Assembly (NCBI GenBank): GCA_034435395.1
Contig: DAOTXK010000316.1
Location: 1-7,319 of the forward strand
DNA length: 7,319 nucleotides
Reading direction: 5' to 3'
Source of the DNA: DAOTXK01 sp034435395
GTDB taxonomy: Bacteria > Chloroflexota > Anaerolineae > Aggregatilineales > Ch27
Part shown: one piece after another, positions 1 through 5,375 of the stretch
Layout: each line of letters opens with the position of its first letter
How positions within the stretch are numbered: the stretch's first letter is position 1
Notes under the pieces: generated by a model
The model's input: the letters and a program-made list of their open reading frames with translations, nothing else
Database searches by the model: none
Told to the model about the DNA's origin: nothing
Translations under genes and position numbers: made by a program

Positions 1-168
1 CCACCTGGCTCAGTGAGATGGCCCCTCTGGAAGAAGTAGAGGCGGAAGCCGAAGAGTTCGCCCTCCCTGAGGCGGAAGAAGCTCCCACCTGGCTCAGCGA
101 GATGGCTCCTCTGGAAGAGGAAGAGGCGGAAGCCGAAGAGTTCGCCCTCCCTGAGGCGGAAGAAGAGG
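1..168 (+). repeat. 84-bp tandem duplication (two units)
   Basis: Positions 1-84 and 85-168 are the same sequence with only a handful of substitutions, for example around 14/98, 24/108 and 34-37/118-121. The period is 84 bp, exactly 28 codons, so the reading frame is kept. The unit encodes a W-L-S-E-M-A-P-L-E stretch followed by an E/A-rich linker. The near identity, against the clearly diverged later units of the same protein, indicates recent duplication or conversion. More copies may lie to the left of the window. Confidence 0.9.
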
Positions 169-566
169 CATTCGAAGTGGCCGAGGCTCCCGTCGGCGCT
201 ATCCGCGACACGCTGGAATGGCTCAGCGAAGTGGGGCCGCTGGAAGAAGAGCCGGAAGAAGGGCTTGAGCCGGGTGAAACATTGCCCATTGCCGATGCCG
301 ATACCGGCCCCGCCTGGCTGAGAGAGGTGGGGACGCTGGAACCGGAGGAGATCGCGGAGCAGGAAGCGCCAGCCCCGGAGGCTGACGTGAGCGCGGGGGC
401 CCCCCGCTTCAGCTTTGCCCACCGGAAGCCGCGCTGGCTCCGGCGACCGGCCACTCCAGAAGATGCGCCACCGGAATGGCTGGCCGATAATGACAACATC
501 CCGACGTGGCTGCGGCAGGCGGTGGAGGACGATGAGGATCAGGCTGGGGAGTCTGGGAAACCCTAG
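3..566 (+). CDS. Acidic W-L repeat protein, 5'-partial, probably frameshifted near its end
   Basis: The frame is already open at the left edge, so the N-terminus lies outside the window; the ATG at 18 is internal to a repeat. The 187 visible residues are dominated by Glu, Ala and Pro and carry a recurrent motif, T/E/A-W-L-S/R-E-(M/V)-(A/G)-P/T-L-E. The first two units (28 residues, 84 bp) are nearly identical; two later ones (around W72 and W100 counting from the ATG at 18) are degenerate. Further W-L motifs (RWLRRP, EWLADN, TWLRQA) lie near the C-terminus. No signal peptide, membrane segment or enzyme motif is visible. The frame closes at TAG 564-566, but an open frame in another register continues to 733 (separate entry), so the visible stop is probably caused by a lost base near 543-545. 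It precedes a second W-L repeat gene in the same orientation, probably cotranscribed. Function unknown; a multivalent binding or scaffold role is only inference. Confidence 0.75.
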   Translation, partial: TWLSEMAPLEEVEAEAEEFALPEAEEAPTWLSEMAPLEEEEAEAEEFALPEAEEEAFEVAEAPVGAIRDTLEWLSEVGPLEEEPEEGLEPGETLPIADADTGPAWLREVGTLEPEEIAEQEAPAPEADVSAGAPRFSFAHRKPRWLRRPATPEDAPPEWLADNDNIPTWLRQAVEDDEDQAGESGKP

Positions 567-733
567 CCCATACCATCGATGGCGCGCTAGTGGTAGGTGA
601 TCCGGTGGAATGGTACGCAACCGACGGACGCCCGTCGCCGGTTGCCTTCGATGACCAGCAGACCGATAATAGATATGCCGTGATACCTGTGGATTATTCA
701 AGGATAGATGCACATGACTCCGCCGCCCGATGA
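536..733 (+). other. Probable frameshifted 3' end of the upstream W-L repeat gene
   Basis: A frame one register away from the upstream CDS is open from after a TGA at 533-535 to a TGA at 731-733. From about 545 it reads as plausible protein: W-G-V-W-E-T-L-A-H-T-I-D-G-A-L-V, then V-G-D-P-V-E-W-Y, then R-Y-A-V-I-P-V-D-Y. Joining it to the upstream CDS needs one extra base after 'GC' at 543-544, restoring an Ala codon between CAG (540-542) and TGG (545-547). The joined gene would overlap the next start (708 or 714) by about 20-26 bp, a spacing typical of coupled genes. Alternatively this is an untranslated spacer of about 140 bp that happens to be open. The open stretch is short, so the case rests on residue composition and on a matching break in the next gene. 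Confidence 0.45.
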
Positions 734-2615
734 CAACAGCCGAGCGACCCCGGGTTTCGATGAGAGCGAAACCGATCCGCTGAAGTGGCTGGAGAGTCTG
801 GCTGCGCGCCAGGGGGCCAATCCAGAAGAGTTTATTACCTCGGCGGACCTGGATGTGCCGGAAGTGGACCCCAATACGGTGATCGATGAACCTGGCTACA
901 CGGATTACGATCCCTTTGGGCCTGGCTCCTCCGCCCGCCAGGCCGGGCCAGCCGCTGCCCCGGAACCGGCGGCCGCCCGGCCCGACCAGACGCCAACCCC
1001 GGTCTCCGGCAGCCCTCTGGATGGGTCCGTCGATCCGCTGGCCTGGCTGGAAAGTCTGGCCAGACGCCAGGGCGCTAATCCAGAGGAGTTCGTCACCGAG
1101 GCCGACCTGGAGGTGCCGGAAGTGGCGGCAGACACGGTGATCGATGAACCCGGCTACACTCCCTATGATATCCGAGGGACTGCCGCCGCCCCGCCGCCTC
1201 GTAAACCGGTACCGGCGGTCCCCGTCGAACCGGTGGGCCTGGCGGAAGGCGAACTGACTCCCTCTGAAGCGGCGGCCCTCATGGGGCTGGATACCGATCA
1301 GATGGCGCCCATCACCCCCGACATGCTGGCCGAAGCGGCGGCCCCCGCCGCCCAGCCGGTGGTTGACCCGTTGAGCGGGGCAGTCGATCCGCTGGCCTGG
1401 CTGGAAAGCCTGGCCAGACGCCAGGGAGCCAGGGCCGAGGAGCTGATCACGGCCGCCGACCTGGAGATTCCCGAACCTGCCGCCGACGCGGTGATCGACG
1501 AACCGGGTTACGTCGCCTATTCGCCGTTCGGGGCCCCCGAGGTGGAAGAAGAAGCCGCCCCCACGCCCGTCGCCCCGCCGCCCGAACCCGAGCCCCTGCT
1601 GGCCGAACAGGTGCCTTCCGGCGGCGACACGCTGGCGTGGTTGGAGGACCTGGCCGCCGAACAAGGGGCGGCCCCCGTCGTCTCCATTGATCTGCTGGCC
1701 GGGATGAGCGATGAGGAAATCGAACGGCGAGCGGCCGCCGGCGAACTGACCGCTCAGCAGATGGAAGCCTGGCTCAGGCGGCAGGCCGCCAGCCTGGCCG
1801 CCCACCGCGCCGAGGCCGAGTTCGCCATGGGCGAGCTGGAAGAAGTCGAGCCAGCCATGCCGACGGAGCTTCCCCCCTGGCTGCAAGAAGCCATGCCTGC
1901 CGAAGAAGTTCCCGTCGCCGGGCTGGGGGCTGAGCCTCCCCTGGTGGAGGCGATCACCGAGCCGCCCCAACCTGTCGGCCTGCCGGACTGGCTGGCGGAA
2001 GAGGTGCCCGATACCAGCGACGCCGCCTTGCTCGAACTGCTGGGCGAGGCCGAGGTCGCCGCCCAACCAGCGGCTGAACGGGAGCTGGAGGAGCCTCTCG
2101 AACCCGTCGCCTATGAAGACGCCTGGGCGGCAGCGTTGGAAGAAGAATACATCACCCAGAAGATGGGGGCCGCCGAGGAAGAACCGGAGTGGTACATCCA
2201 GGCGTTGCAGGAGCCAGCCCGGGGGGCAGCCCTGGAAGCCCCCGCCGAGGAAGTGGCAGAAGCGGAAGCGCTCGCCCCTGCCGAGCAGGGCGAACTGCCC
2301 GACTGGCTGATCAGCGCCGCGCCAGCCGAAGTCACGGGGGCCGCGGCGGGTGAAGGTGAGCTGCCCGACTGGCTCACCGAGCCTATTCCGGAGGCAACCG
2401 AGGAAGCGGTGGCCGACTGGCTGGGCGAGCCGCCCGCCGAAGCCGCGCCAGTGGCCGAGGCCGCCCCCGCCCAGATCCCCGACTGGCTGGCCGAGCCGGC
2501 TGCCGAAGCCATCGAAATCCCCGACTGGCTGGCCGAGGCCGCGTGGAGCCACCCGCGCCCCCACCCGCCGTCGCAGCGCCTGCCCCTCTGCCCATCAGGC
2601 CCGCCGCCACGGTGA
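714..2615 (+). CDS. Acidic W-L/PDWL repeat protein, C-terminus lost by frameshift
   Basis: The preferred start is ATG 714, because AAGGA at 700-704 is then 9 nt away; ATG 708 in the same frame leaves only 3 nt. Numbering from 708, three 49-residue repeats lie at 23-71, 109-157 and 227-275. Their pattern is D-P-L-x-W-L-E-S-L-A-x-R-Q-G, then T-x-A-D-L-x-(V/I)-P-E, then V-I-D-E-P-G-Y-x-x-Y. A partial fourth begins at 307. Around 390-610 W-L motifs follow, mostly (L/I)-P-D-W-L, with Asp at about 427, 532, 554, 570, 592 and 606. Linkers are Pro/Ala/Glu-rich. There is no signal peptide or membrane segment, so it is probably cytoplasmic. The last 23 or so residues (W-S-H-P-R-P onward) change abruptly to His/Arg/Ser/Pro composition, which marks a frame break near 2541. 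The proper C-terminus is in the CDS 2543-2938. Repeat proteins of this style with a TPR end are, from memory, seen in Anaerolineae; their function is unknown. Confidence 0.8.
   Translation: MTPPPDDNSRATPGFDESETDPLKWLESLAARQGANPEEFITSADLDVPEVDPNTVIDEPGYTDYDPFGPGSSARQAGPAAAPEPAAARPDQTPTPVSGSPLDGSVDPLAWLESLARRQGANPEEFVTEADLEVPEVAADTVIDEPGYTPYDIRGTAAAPPPRKPVPAVPVEPVGLAEGELTPSEAAALMGLDTDQMAPITPDMLAEAAAPAAQPVVDPLSGAVDPLAWLESLARRQGARAEELITAADLEIPEPAADAVIDEPGYVAYSPFGAPEVEEEAAPTPVAPPPEPEPLLAEQVPSGGDTLAWLEDLAAEQGAAPVVSIDLLAGMSDEEIERRAAAGELTAQQMEAWLRRQAASLAAHRAEAEFAMGELEEVEPAMPTELPPWLQEAMPAEEVPVAGLGAEPPLVEAITEPPQPVGLPDWLAEEVPDTSDAALLELLGEAEVAAQPAAERELEEPLEPVAYEDAWAAALEEEYITQKMGAAEEEPEWYIQALQEPARGAALEAPAEEVAEAEALAPAEQGELPDWLISAAPAEVTGAAAGEGELPDWLTEPIPEATEEAVADWLGEPPAEAAPVAEAAPAQIPDWLAEPAAEAIEIPDWLAEAAWSHPRPHPPSQRLPLCPSGPPPR
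774..1532 (+). repeat. Three 147-bp (49-codon) coding repeats, dispersed
   Basis: Units lie at 774-920, 1032-1178 and 1386-1532, each exactly 147 bp. They are separated by unrelated Pro/Ala-rich linkers of 111 and 207 bp. Units 2 and 3 are closest at the DNA level in their first 50 bases or so. The conserved core is an amphipathic W-L-E-S-L-A-x-R-Q-G helix, then an A-D-L-x-(V/I)-P-E segment and a V-I-D-E-P-G-Y-x-x-Y end. A truncated fourth copy starts at about 1626 (D-T-L-A-W-L-E-D-L-A-A-E-Q-G). Conserved length with variable linkers suggests a defined structural or binding unit. Confidence 0.85.
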
Positions 2616-2938
2616 CCATCACGGCGGCTGTGCCAGCGGGCGCGGCCTACGATTCCTTCCGCGCCCGGCTGGAGCAGAACGCCGACGATCACCAGGCGCG
2701 GCTGGAGCTGGCCCGTCGGCTCACCCAGGACGGAAAGTTTGCCGAATGTCTGGGCCAGTATGAGATGCTCATCGCCGCCGAGGCCCTGCTCAGCGAGGCG
2801 GAGGCCGACCTCAAGAAGCTGGTCGCGGCCAGGGCGGACATGCCGCAGGCCCGCCGGGTGCTGGGTGATGTCATCATGCGGCAGGGGCGGCTGCAAGACG
2901 CGCTCGACACCTACCGGGCGGCGCTTGAACAACTGTGA
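2543..2938 (+). CDS. TPR-like C-terminal domain, out-of-frame part of the PDWL protein
   Basis: This frame begins formally at GTG 2543, but there is no convincing ribosome binding site and its first 25 or so residues are the same Pro/Ala-rich linker type seen in the preceding gene. It is therefore most likely the C-terminus of that gene, displaced by one base: GCC (2538-2540) is followed by 'GC' and then GTG at 2543. About residues 35-131 are helical. A TPR-like pair covers roughly 48-84 (A-R-L-E-L-A-R-R-L-T-Q-D-G-K-F) and 98-131 (V-L-G-D-V-I-M-R-Q-G-R-L-Q-D-A-L-D-T-Y-R), the second showing the G-x-x-x-x-A-x-x-x-Y/F spacing of a TPR. TPRs mediate protein-protein contacts. The joined protein would be about 740 residues. 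If the break is real, the fragment would need its own initiation or reinitiation. Confidence 0.7.
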   Translation: MEPPAPPPAVAAPAPLPIRPAATVTITAAVPAGAAYDSFRARLEQNADDHQARLELARRLTQDGKFAECLGQYEMLIAAEALLSEAEADLKKLVAARADMPQARRVLGDVIMRQGRLQDALDTYRAALEQL

Positions 2939-2970
2939 GCCTGGCCTTACCATCAGGACCAGGGCACCTT

Positions 2971-2997
2971 CAAACGGGCCACTCGACGGCCCGTTTG
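2971..2997 (+). terminator. Hairpin between the PDWL/TPR gene and ndk
   Basis: A perfect 10-bp stem (CAAACGGGCC with GGCCCGTTTG) closes a 7-nt loop 32 nt after the TAA-less TGA stop at 2938. It is followed by CCTTGTT, a weak T-tract. It is probably an intrinsic terminator or attenuator separating the repeat-protein unit from ndk, whose start is 38 nt downstream. The poor T-tract leaves partial read-through likely. Confidence 0.55.
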
Positions 2998-3035
2998 CCT
3001 TGTTCGGAACGGATGCACCCCAAAGGAGTGACAAG

Positions 3036-3485
3036 TTGGAACGCACCCTGATCATCATCAAACCGGATGCCGTTCAGCGCGGCCTGATCGGCACGATCAT
3101 CGACCGCTTCGAGCGGCGCGGCCTGCGCATCATCGGCCTCAAATTCATCCAGATGGACCGACCGCTGGCCGAGCGGCACTACGCCATTCACAAAGGCAAA
3201 GACTTTTACGAGTCGCTGGTGAACTACATCATCTCCGGCCCGGTGGTCGTGATGGTCCTGGAAGGCACCGACGCCATCGCCGCTGCCCGCGCCACCATGG
3301 GCGTCACCCGGTGCAGCGAGGCCGCCCCTGGGACCATCCGGGGCGACTTCGGCCTGGAGATCGAGCGCAACCTGGTGCACGGCTCCGACACCGTGAAGAA
3401 CGGGAAGGAGGAAGTGGCCCTGTTTTTCCAGGAGGAAGAACTGATCGCCTGGAGCCGCGACGTGGACCGCTGGATATTTAAATAA
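3036..3485 (+). CDS. ndk: Nucleoside diphosphate kinase
   Basis: Cytoplasmic enzyme that moves the gamma-phosphate of ATP to other (d)NDPs through a phosphohistidine intermediate. TTG 3036 is chosen because AAAGGAG (3022-3028) lies 7 nt upstream and the product then begins M-E-R-T-L-I-I-I-K-P-D-A, the usual Ndk N-terminus. The frame is open further upstream, but that part is unrelated. The 149 residues match the family length. Visible signature residues are K9, Y49, F57, R85, T91, R102, N112, the catalytic H115 in N-L-V-H-G-S-D, and the E-A-A-P-G-T-I-R-G-D-F-G loop (95-106). The segment before that loop reads M-G-V-T-R-C-S-E instead of the common M-G-A-T-N-P-x-E, a mild variation outside the catalytic residues. 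A hairpin precedes the gene, so it may have its own promoter, though none is clear. A convergent gene lies downstream. Confidence 0.97.
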   Translation: MERTLIIIKPDAVQRGLIGTIIDRFERRGLRIIGLKFIQMDRPLAERHYAIHKGKDFYESLVNYIISGPVVVMVLEGTDAIAAARATMGVTRCSEAAPGTIRGDFGLEIERNLVHGSDTVKNGKEEVALFFQEEELIAWSRDVDRWIFK

Positions 3486-3530
3486 CCGGCGGCCTCCCGC
3501 CGATCAGTCCGTGACCGGTCCCCATAAATA

Positions 3531-3560
3531 CAAAAACAGGCGGCTACCCACAGCCGCCTG
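3531..3560 (-). terminator. Rho-independent terminator of rsfS
   Basis: Read on the - strand, a perfect 9-bp stem (CAGGCGGCT with AGCCGCCTG, 3560-3537) closes a 6-nt loop and is followed at once by TTTTTG. It starts 35 nt after the rsfS stop. Strength and direction fit rsfS. The run of A on the + side could give partial function for the convergent ndk, but no T-tract follows on that strand. Confidence 0.88.
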
Positions 3561-3595
3561 CGCTCCCTCATATGCGATGCCGACTGGCGACGCGC

Positions 3596-3943
3596 CTATT
3601 GAATGCGCAGCAGGATTTTGGCCTCCCGCCACAGGCCCTCCAGATCGTAATAGTGGCGCAGCGCTTCCGAAAACACATGCACCACCACCGCGCTGTAGTC
3701 CATCAACACCCAGCCGTGGGCCGCTTCCCCCTCCACGTGGAGCGGCAGGAGGCCATGCGTCTGCTTGAGATCAACGTTGATACGCTCCACGATGGCCTTA
3801 AGCTGGCGGTCACTGGTGCCGGTGCAGATGACAAAATAATCAGCGATCAGGGTGACTTCCCGCAGGTCGATCAGGACAATATCCTCGCCCTTCACCTCCT
3901 CAATCACGTTTATGATGGCGCGTGCCAGGTCTATGGATTCCAG
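3596..3943 (-). CDS. rsfS: Ribosome silencing factor RsfS (Iojap/DUF143 family)
   Basis: RsfS binds ribosomal protein L14 on the 50S subunit, blocks joining to 30S and so lowers translation when nutrients are scarce. The protein shows the family blocks D-Y-F-V-I-C-T-G-T-S (35-44), H-V-E-G-E-A-A-H-G-W-V-L-M-D-Y (69-83), V-V-V-H-V-F (86-91) and R-H-Y-Y-D-L-E-x-L-W (96-105). The start appears to be CTG at 3943-3941: AAGGAGGG (3956-3949) is ideally placed and the product begins M-E-S-I-D-L-A-R-A-I, as usual for the family, giving 115 residues. In-frame GTG codons at 4015 and 3961 are disfavoured. The first is upstream of the likely -10 (3991-3986), and the second lies upstream of the SD and has no SD of its own. 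A strong terminator follows. The gene lies downstream of thpR on the same strand but has its own promoter. Confidence 0.95.
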   Translation of the reverse strand: MESIDLARAIINVIEEVKGEDIVLIDLREVTLIADYFVICTGTSDRQLKAIVERINVDLKQTHGLLPLHVEGEAAHGWVLMDYSAVVVHVFSEALRHYYDLEGLWREAKILLRIQ

Positions 3944-3985
3944 AAGTGCCCTCCTTCTCACACAACGGTGCTTGGGGATGGCGAA

Positions 3986-3994
3986 ATTGTAGCA
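3986..3994 (-). promoter_or_regulatory. Extended -10 promoter of rsfS
   Basis: The - strand reads TGCTACAAT, an extended -10 (TGn plus TACAAT, one mismatch to TATAAT). No good -35 lies 17 bp upstream (TGGAAG), which is acceptable for extended -10 promoters. The start of transcription would fall near 3979, leaving a leader of about 36 nt before the CTG start. It sits in the 81-bp gap between thpR and rsfS. Confidence 0.6.
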
Positions 3995-4024
3995 TAGCCG
4001 CCGGTGGGCTTCCACCGAAGGGGG

Positions 4025-4609
4025 TCAGAGCAGCGGGACGCTGGCCAGGCAGGTGTAGCGCGCCCCGTCGGGCCGCAGCTCGCTGCGCATCAGGCTGACC
4101 GAGTCCGCTGTCCACGCGCCGATTTCCCCCACGGCGGTGGCCGCGATCAGCCGGCCCAGCGCTTTCACCTCGGCGGTGGCCGCTTCGCGCCGGGCCCGGC
4201 CCAGCGTCAGATGCGGGCTGAAGCCCCGCCGCTCCGCCGGGAAACCCAGCGGCTCCAGCGCCGCCTCCACCGACCGCTGCAACGCCTCCAGGGGGGCGAG
4301 GTCGCCCGTCAGCCCGACCCACACCACGCGGGGCCGCCCCGGATTGGGGAAGCAGCCCAGCCCTTCTGCCCTCAGCGTCAGCGGGGCGTGCCCCCGGACG
4401 GCTTCCCGCAGGGCTGCCGCGATGGCGTCCCGGTCGTCGGCAGGCGTATCCCCCAGGAACTTGAGCGTCAGGTGGATGCCTTCGGGCCGCGTCCAGCGGA
4501 CGGCGCGGGACGCGGCGTCGGCGCGCAGCCGCTCCTGGACGGCTTCCAGCGCCCGCAGCACGGGAGCGGGCAGCTCCAACGCCACAAACAGACGCAACGA
4601 TTCAGCCAT
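4025..4609 (-). CDS. thpR: RNA 2',3'-cyclic phosphodiesterase (2H/LigT family)
   Basis: A 2H phosphoesterase that opens 2',3'-cyclic phosphates on RNA ends; members were first named for 2'-5' RNA ligase activity. The two hallmark HxTx motifs are present: H46-L-T48-L-K-F-L-G and H133-L-T135-L-G-R. The family opening R-L-F-V-A-L-E-L-P is at residues 6-14 and R-x-V-W-V-G-L at 94-100. ATG 4609 is chosen: GAGGTG lies 9 nt upstream and 194 residues is a normal length. A longer in-frame start at 4708 would overlap the upstream gene and add a non-homologous tail. It lies 61 nt after the RsbRD-N-like gene on the same strand, so the two are probably cotranscribed. Its stop is 81 nt before the rsfS start. 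A small CGGTGG/CCACCG hairpin follows the stop but has no T-tract. Confidence 0.95.
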   Translation of the reverse strand: MAESLRLFVALELPAPVLRALEAVQERLRADAASRAVRWTRPEGIHLTLKFLGDTPADDRDAIAAALREAVRGHAPLTLRAEGLGCFPNPGRPRVVWVGLTGDLAPLEALQRSVEAALEPLGFPAERRGFSPHLTLGRARREAATAEVKALGRLIAATAVGEIGAWTADSVSLMRSELRPDGARYTCLASVPLL

Positions 4610-4670
4610 GAGTCTGTTCACCTCGCCAGACTTGCCGGCCCAGGGGGCGTCCCTGGCCGCCGGGCCGCGA

Positions 4671-5087
4671 TCATGAATCCGGTCTTCGCTCTTTTTTGTA
4701 AACGTCATACAGGACGGTCATCACCCAGTCCAGGGCGGCGTCCACCCGGTCGACCAGTTGCTCCCAGGCATCCGGGTCCTTCAGTTGCTCGGTCAGCACG
4801 GGCTGCAAAACCTGTCGGTAGAGCAGCCAGGCCGCCATGTTATCGCTGTAACTCATCCCGGCGGCGATCCGCAGCCGCGCGCTGGCCCGCAGCATCTCCT
4901 CCATCGCCGACGTATCGCCCGTCTGCATGACCTTCAGCAGCGCCTGGCACGAGCGCCGGATCGAGGCGTTCAGGGCCTCGTCGTCCAGTTCGGCGTAGGG
5001 CGAACCGGGCAGCGCCCGCAGCGCCCGCGCCCACTCCCTGGCGATTGCCTCCTCATGGGCGGCAATATGCTCCAGTAGATCGCTCAC
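4671..5087 (-). CDS. Stand-alone RsbRD N-terminal-like domain protein
   Basis: 138-residue, mostly helical protein starting at GTG 5087; no ATG is available near the N-terminus, and upstream AGGCAAG offers only a weak SD. The pattern L-L-E-H-I-A-A-H-E-E-A-I-A-R-E-W (4-19), P-Y-A-E-L-D-D-E-A-L (30-39), L-L-K-V-M-Q-T-G-D (50-58), then R-L-R-I-A-A-G-M-S-Y-S (71-81) resembles the RsbRD N-terminal sensor domain (RsbT co-antagonist family). In that family the domain usually precedes a STAS or histidine-kinase module; here no output domain follows, and the C-terminus is a charged tail. It could sense a ligand or partner and act in trans, but this is inference. It probably heads the unit that includes thpR. 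No membrane segment or signal peptide is seen. The family call is by pattern only. Confidence 0.7.
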   Translation of the reverse strand: MSDLLEHIAAHEEAIAREWARALRALPGSPYAELDDEALNASIRRSCQALLKVMQTGDTSAMEEMLRASARLRIAAGMSYSDNMAAWLLYRQVLQPVLTEQLKDPDAWEQLVDRVDAALDWVMTVLYDVYKKERRPDS

Positions 5088-5375
5088 CTTGCCTGCCCTT
5101 TCGACTCGCGGCAGCGACCGGCTCTATCGTCCGGCCCGGCTGCCGGTCAGGGAACCCTCGCCCGCCGACGGCCCGCCAGGCCTGGCCCGCCGGAAGGGGC
5201 GGCGGCCACCCGCTCCCTCGCCGCCCGGCGCTATCATCACCCCGTTCTGATTGGATTTTCGCACAATTTTATACAAGGTTAAACGTTTTGTAACGGTTTC
5301 CGTCCACATCCTTGCCAATCCGGCGCGGATTCTGTACGCTGGCTATAGAGACCTTTGTCGCATCGAGGGATCGCT
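5088..5375. other. Divergent intergenic region with an AT-rich island
   Basis: No convincing gene lies in these 288 bp. About 5088-5245 is very GC-rich, with several short palindromes such as GCCAGGCCTGGC at 5175-5186. About 5245-5305 is sharply AT-rich and contains AAACGTTT (5281-5288) and a partial dyad GTTA...TAAC around it. The island separates a - strand gene from a + strand gene, so it probably holds the promoters of one or both. For the + gene only weak elements are seen: TTGCCA at 5312-5317, then TACGCT 16 bp later, or TATAGA at 5344-5349 without a -35. Confidence 0.6.
5266..5294 (-). promoter_or_regulatory. Possible promoter for the RsbRD-N-like/thpR unit
   Basis: On the - strand GTTACA (5294-5289, 4 of 6 to the -35 consensus) is followed after 17 bp by TAAAAT (5271-5266), overlapping TATAAA two bases earlier. 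It lies inside the only AT-rich island of the region. The resulting leader of about 170 nt is long, so this is tentative. Confidence 0.35.

Noticed and set aside
1..168. CRISPR or satellite-like array
   Set aside because: Adjacent copies have no spacers, the period is a whole number of codons and the frame stays open, so this is a coding repeat.
540..566. Programmed -1 frameshift at the end of the first W-L gene
   Set aside because: GGGAAAC is present at 555-561 but in the wrong phase for an X-XXY-YYZ slip, and no downstream stem-loop stands out; a lost base is simpler.
2739..3035. Upstream in-frame extension of ndk
   Set aside because: The added residues are Arg/Pro-rich shadow of the TPR frame; TTG 3036 has a good SD and gives the normal Ndk N-terminus.
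2111..3061. Long - strand open frame (316 codons) antisense to the PDWL gene and ndk
   Set aside because: Composition is Ser/Ala/Gly low-complexity that mirrors the repeats on the other strand, no family motif appears, and it crosses into ndk, which is clearly coding on the + strand.
3486..3503. CGGCGG/CCGCCG hairpin as ndk terminator
   Set aside because: A 6-bp stem with no T-tract right after the ndk stop; too weak to call.
3944..4015. GTG starts at 4015 or 3961 for rsfS
   Set aside because: The first is upstream of the likely -10; the second precedes the SD, which would then be inside the coding region, and has no SD of its own.
4610..4708. Longer thpR starting at 4708
   Set aside because: It would overlap the end of the upstream gene and add a tail foreign to the family; ATG 4609 has a suitable SD.
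4004..4930. 308-codon + strand open frame opposite thpR and the RsbRD-N-like gene
   Set aside because: Arg/Pro/Gln-rich composition typical of GC-rich shadow frames; the opposite strand encodes a recognisable ThpR with both HxTx motifs.
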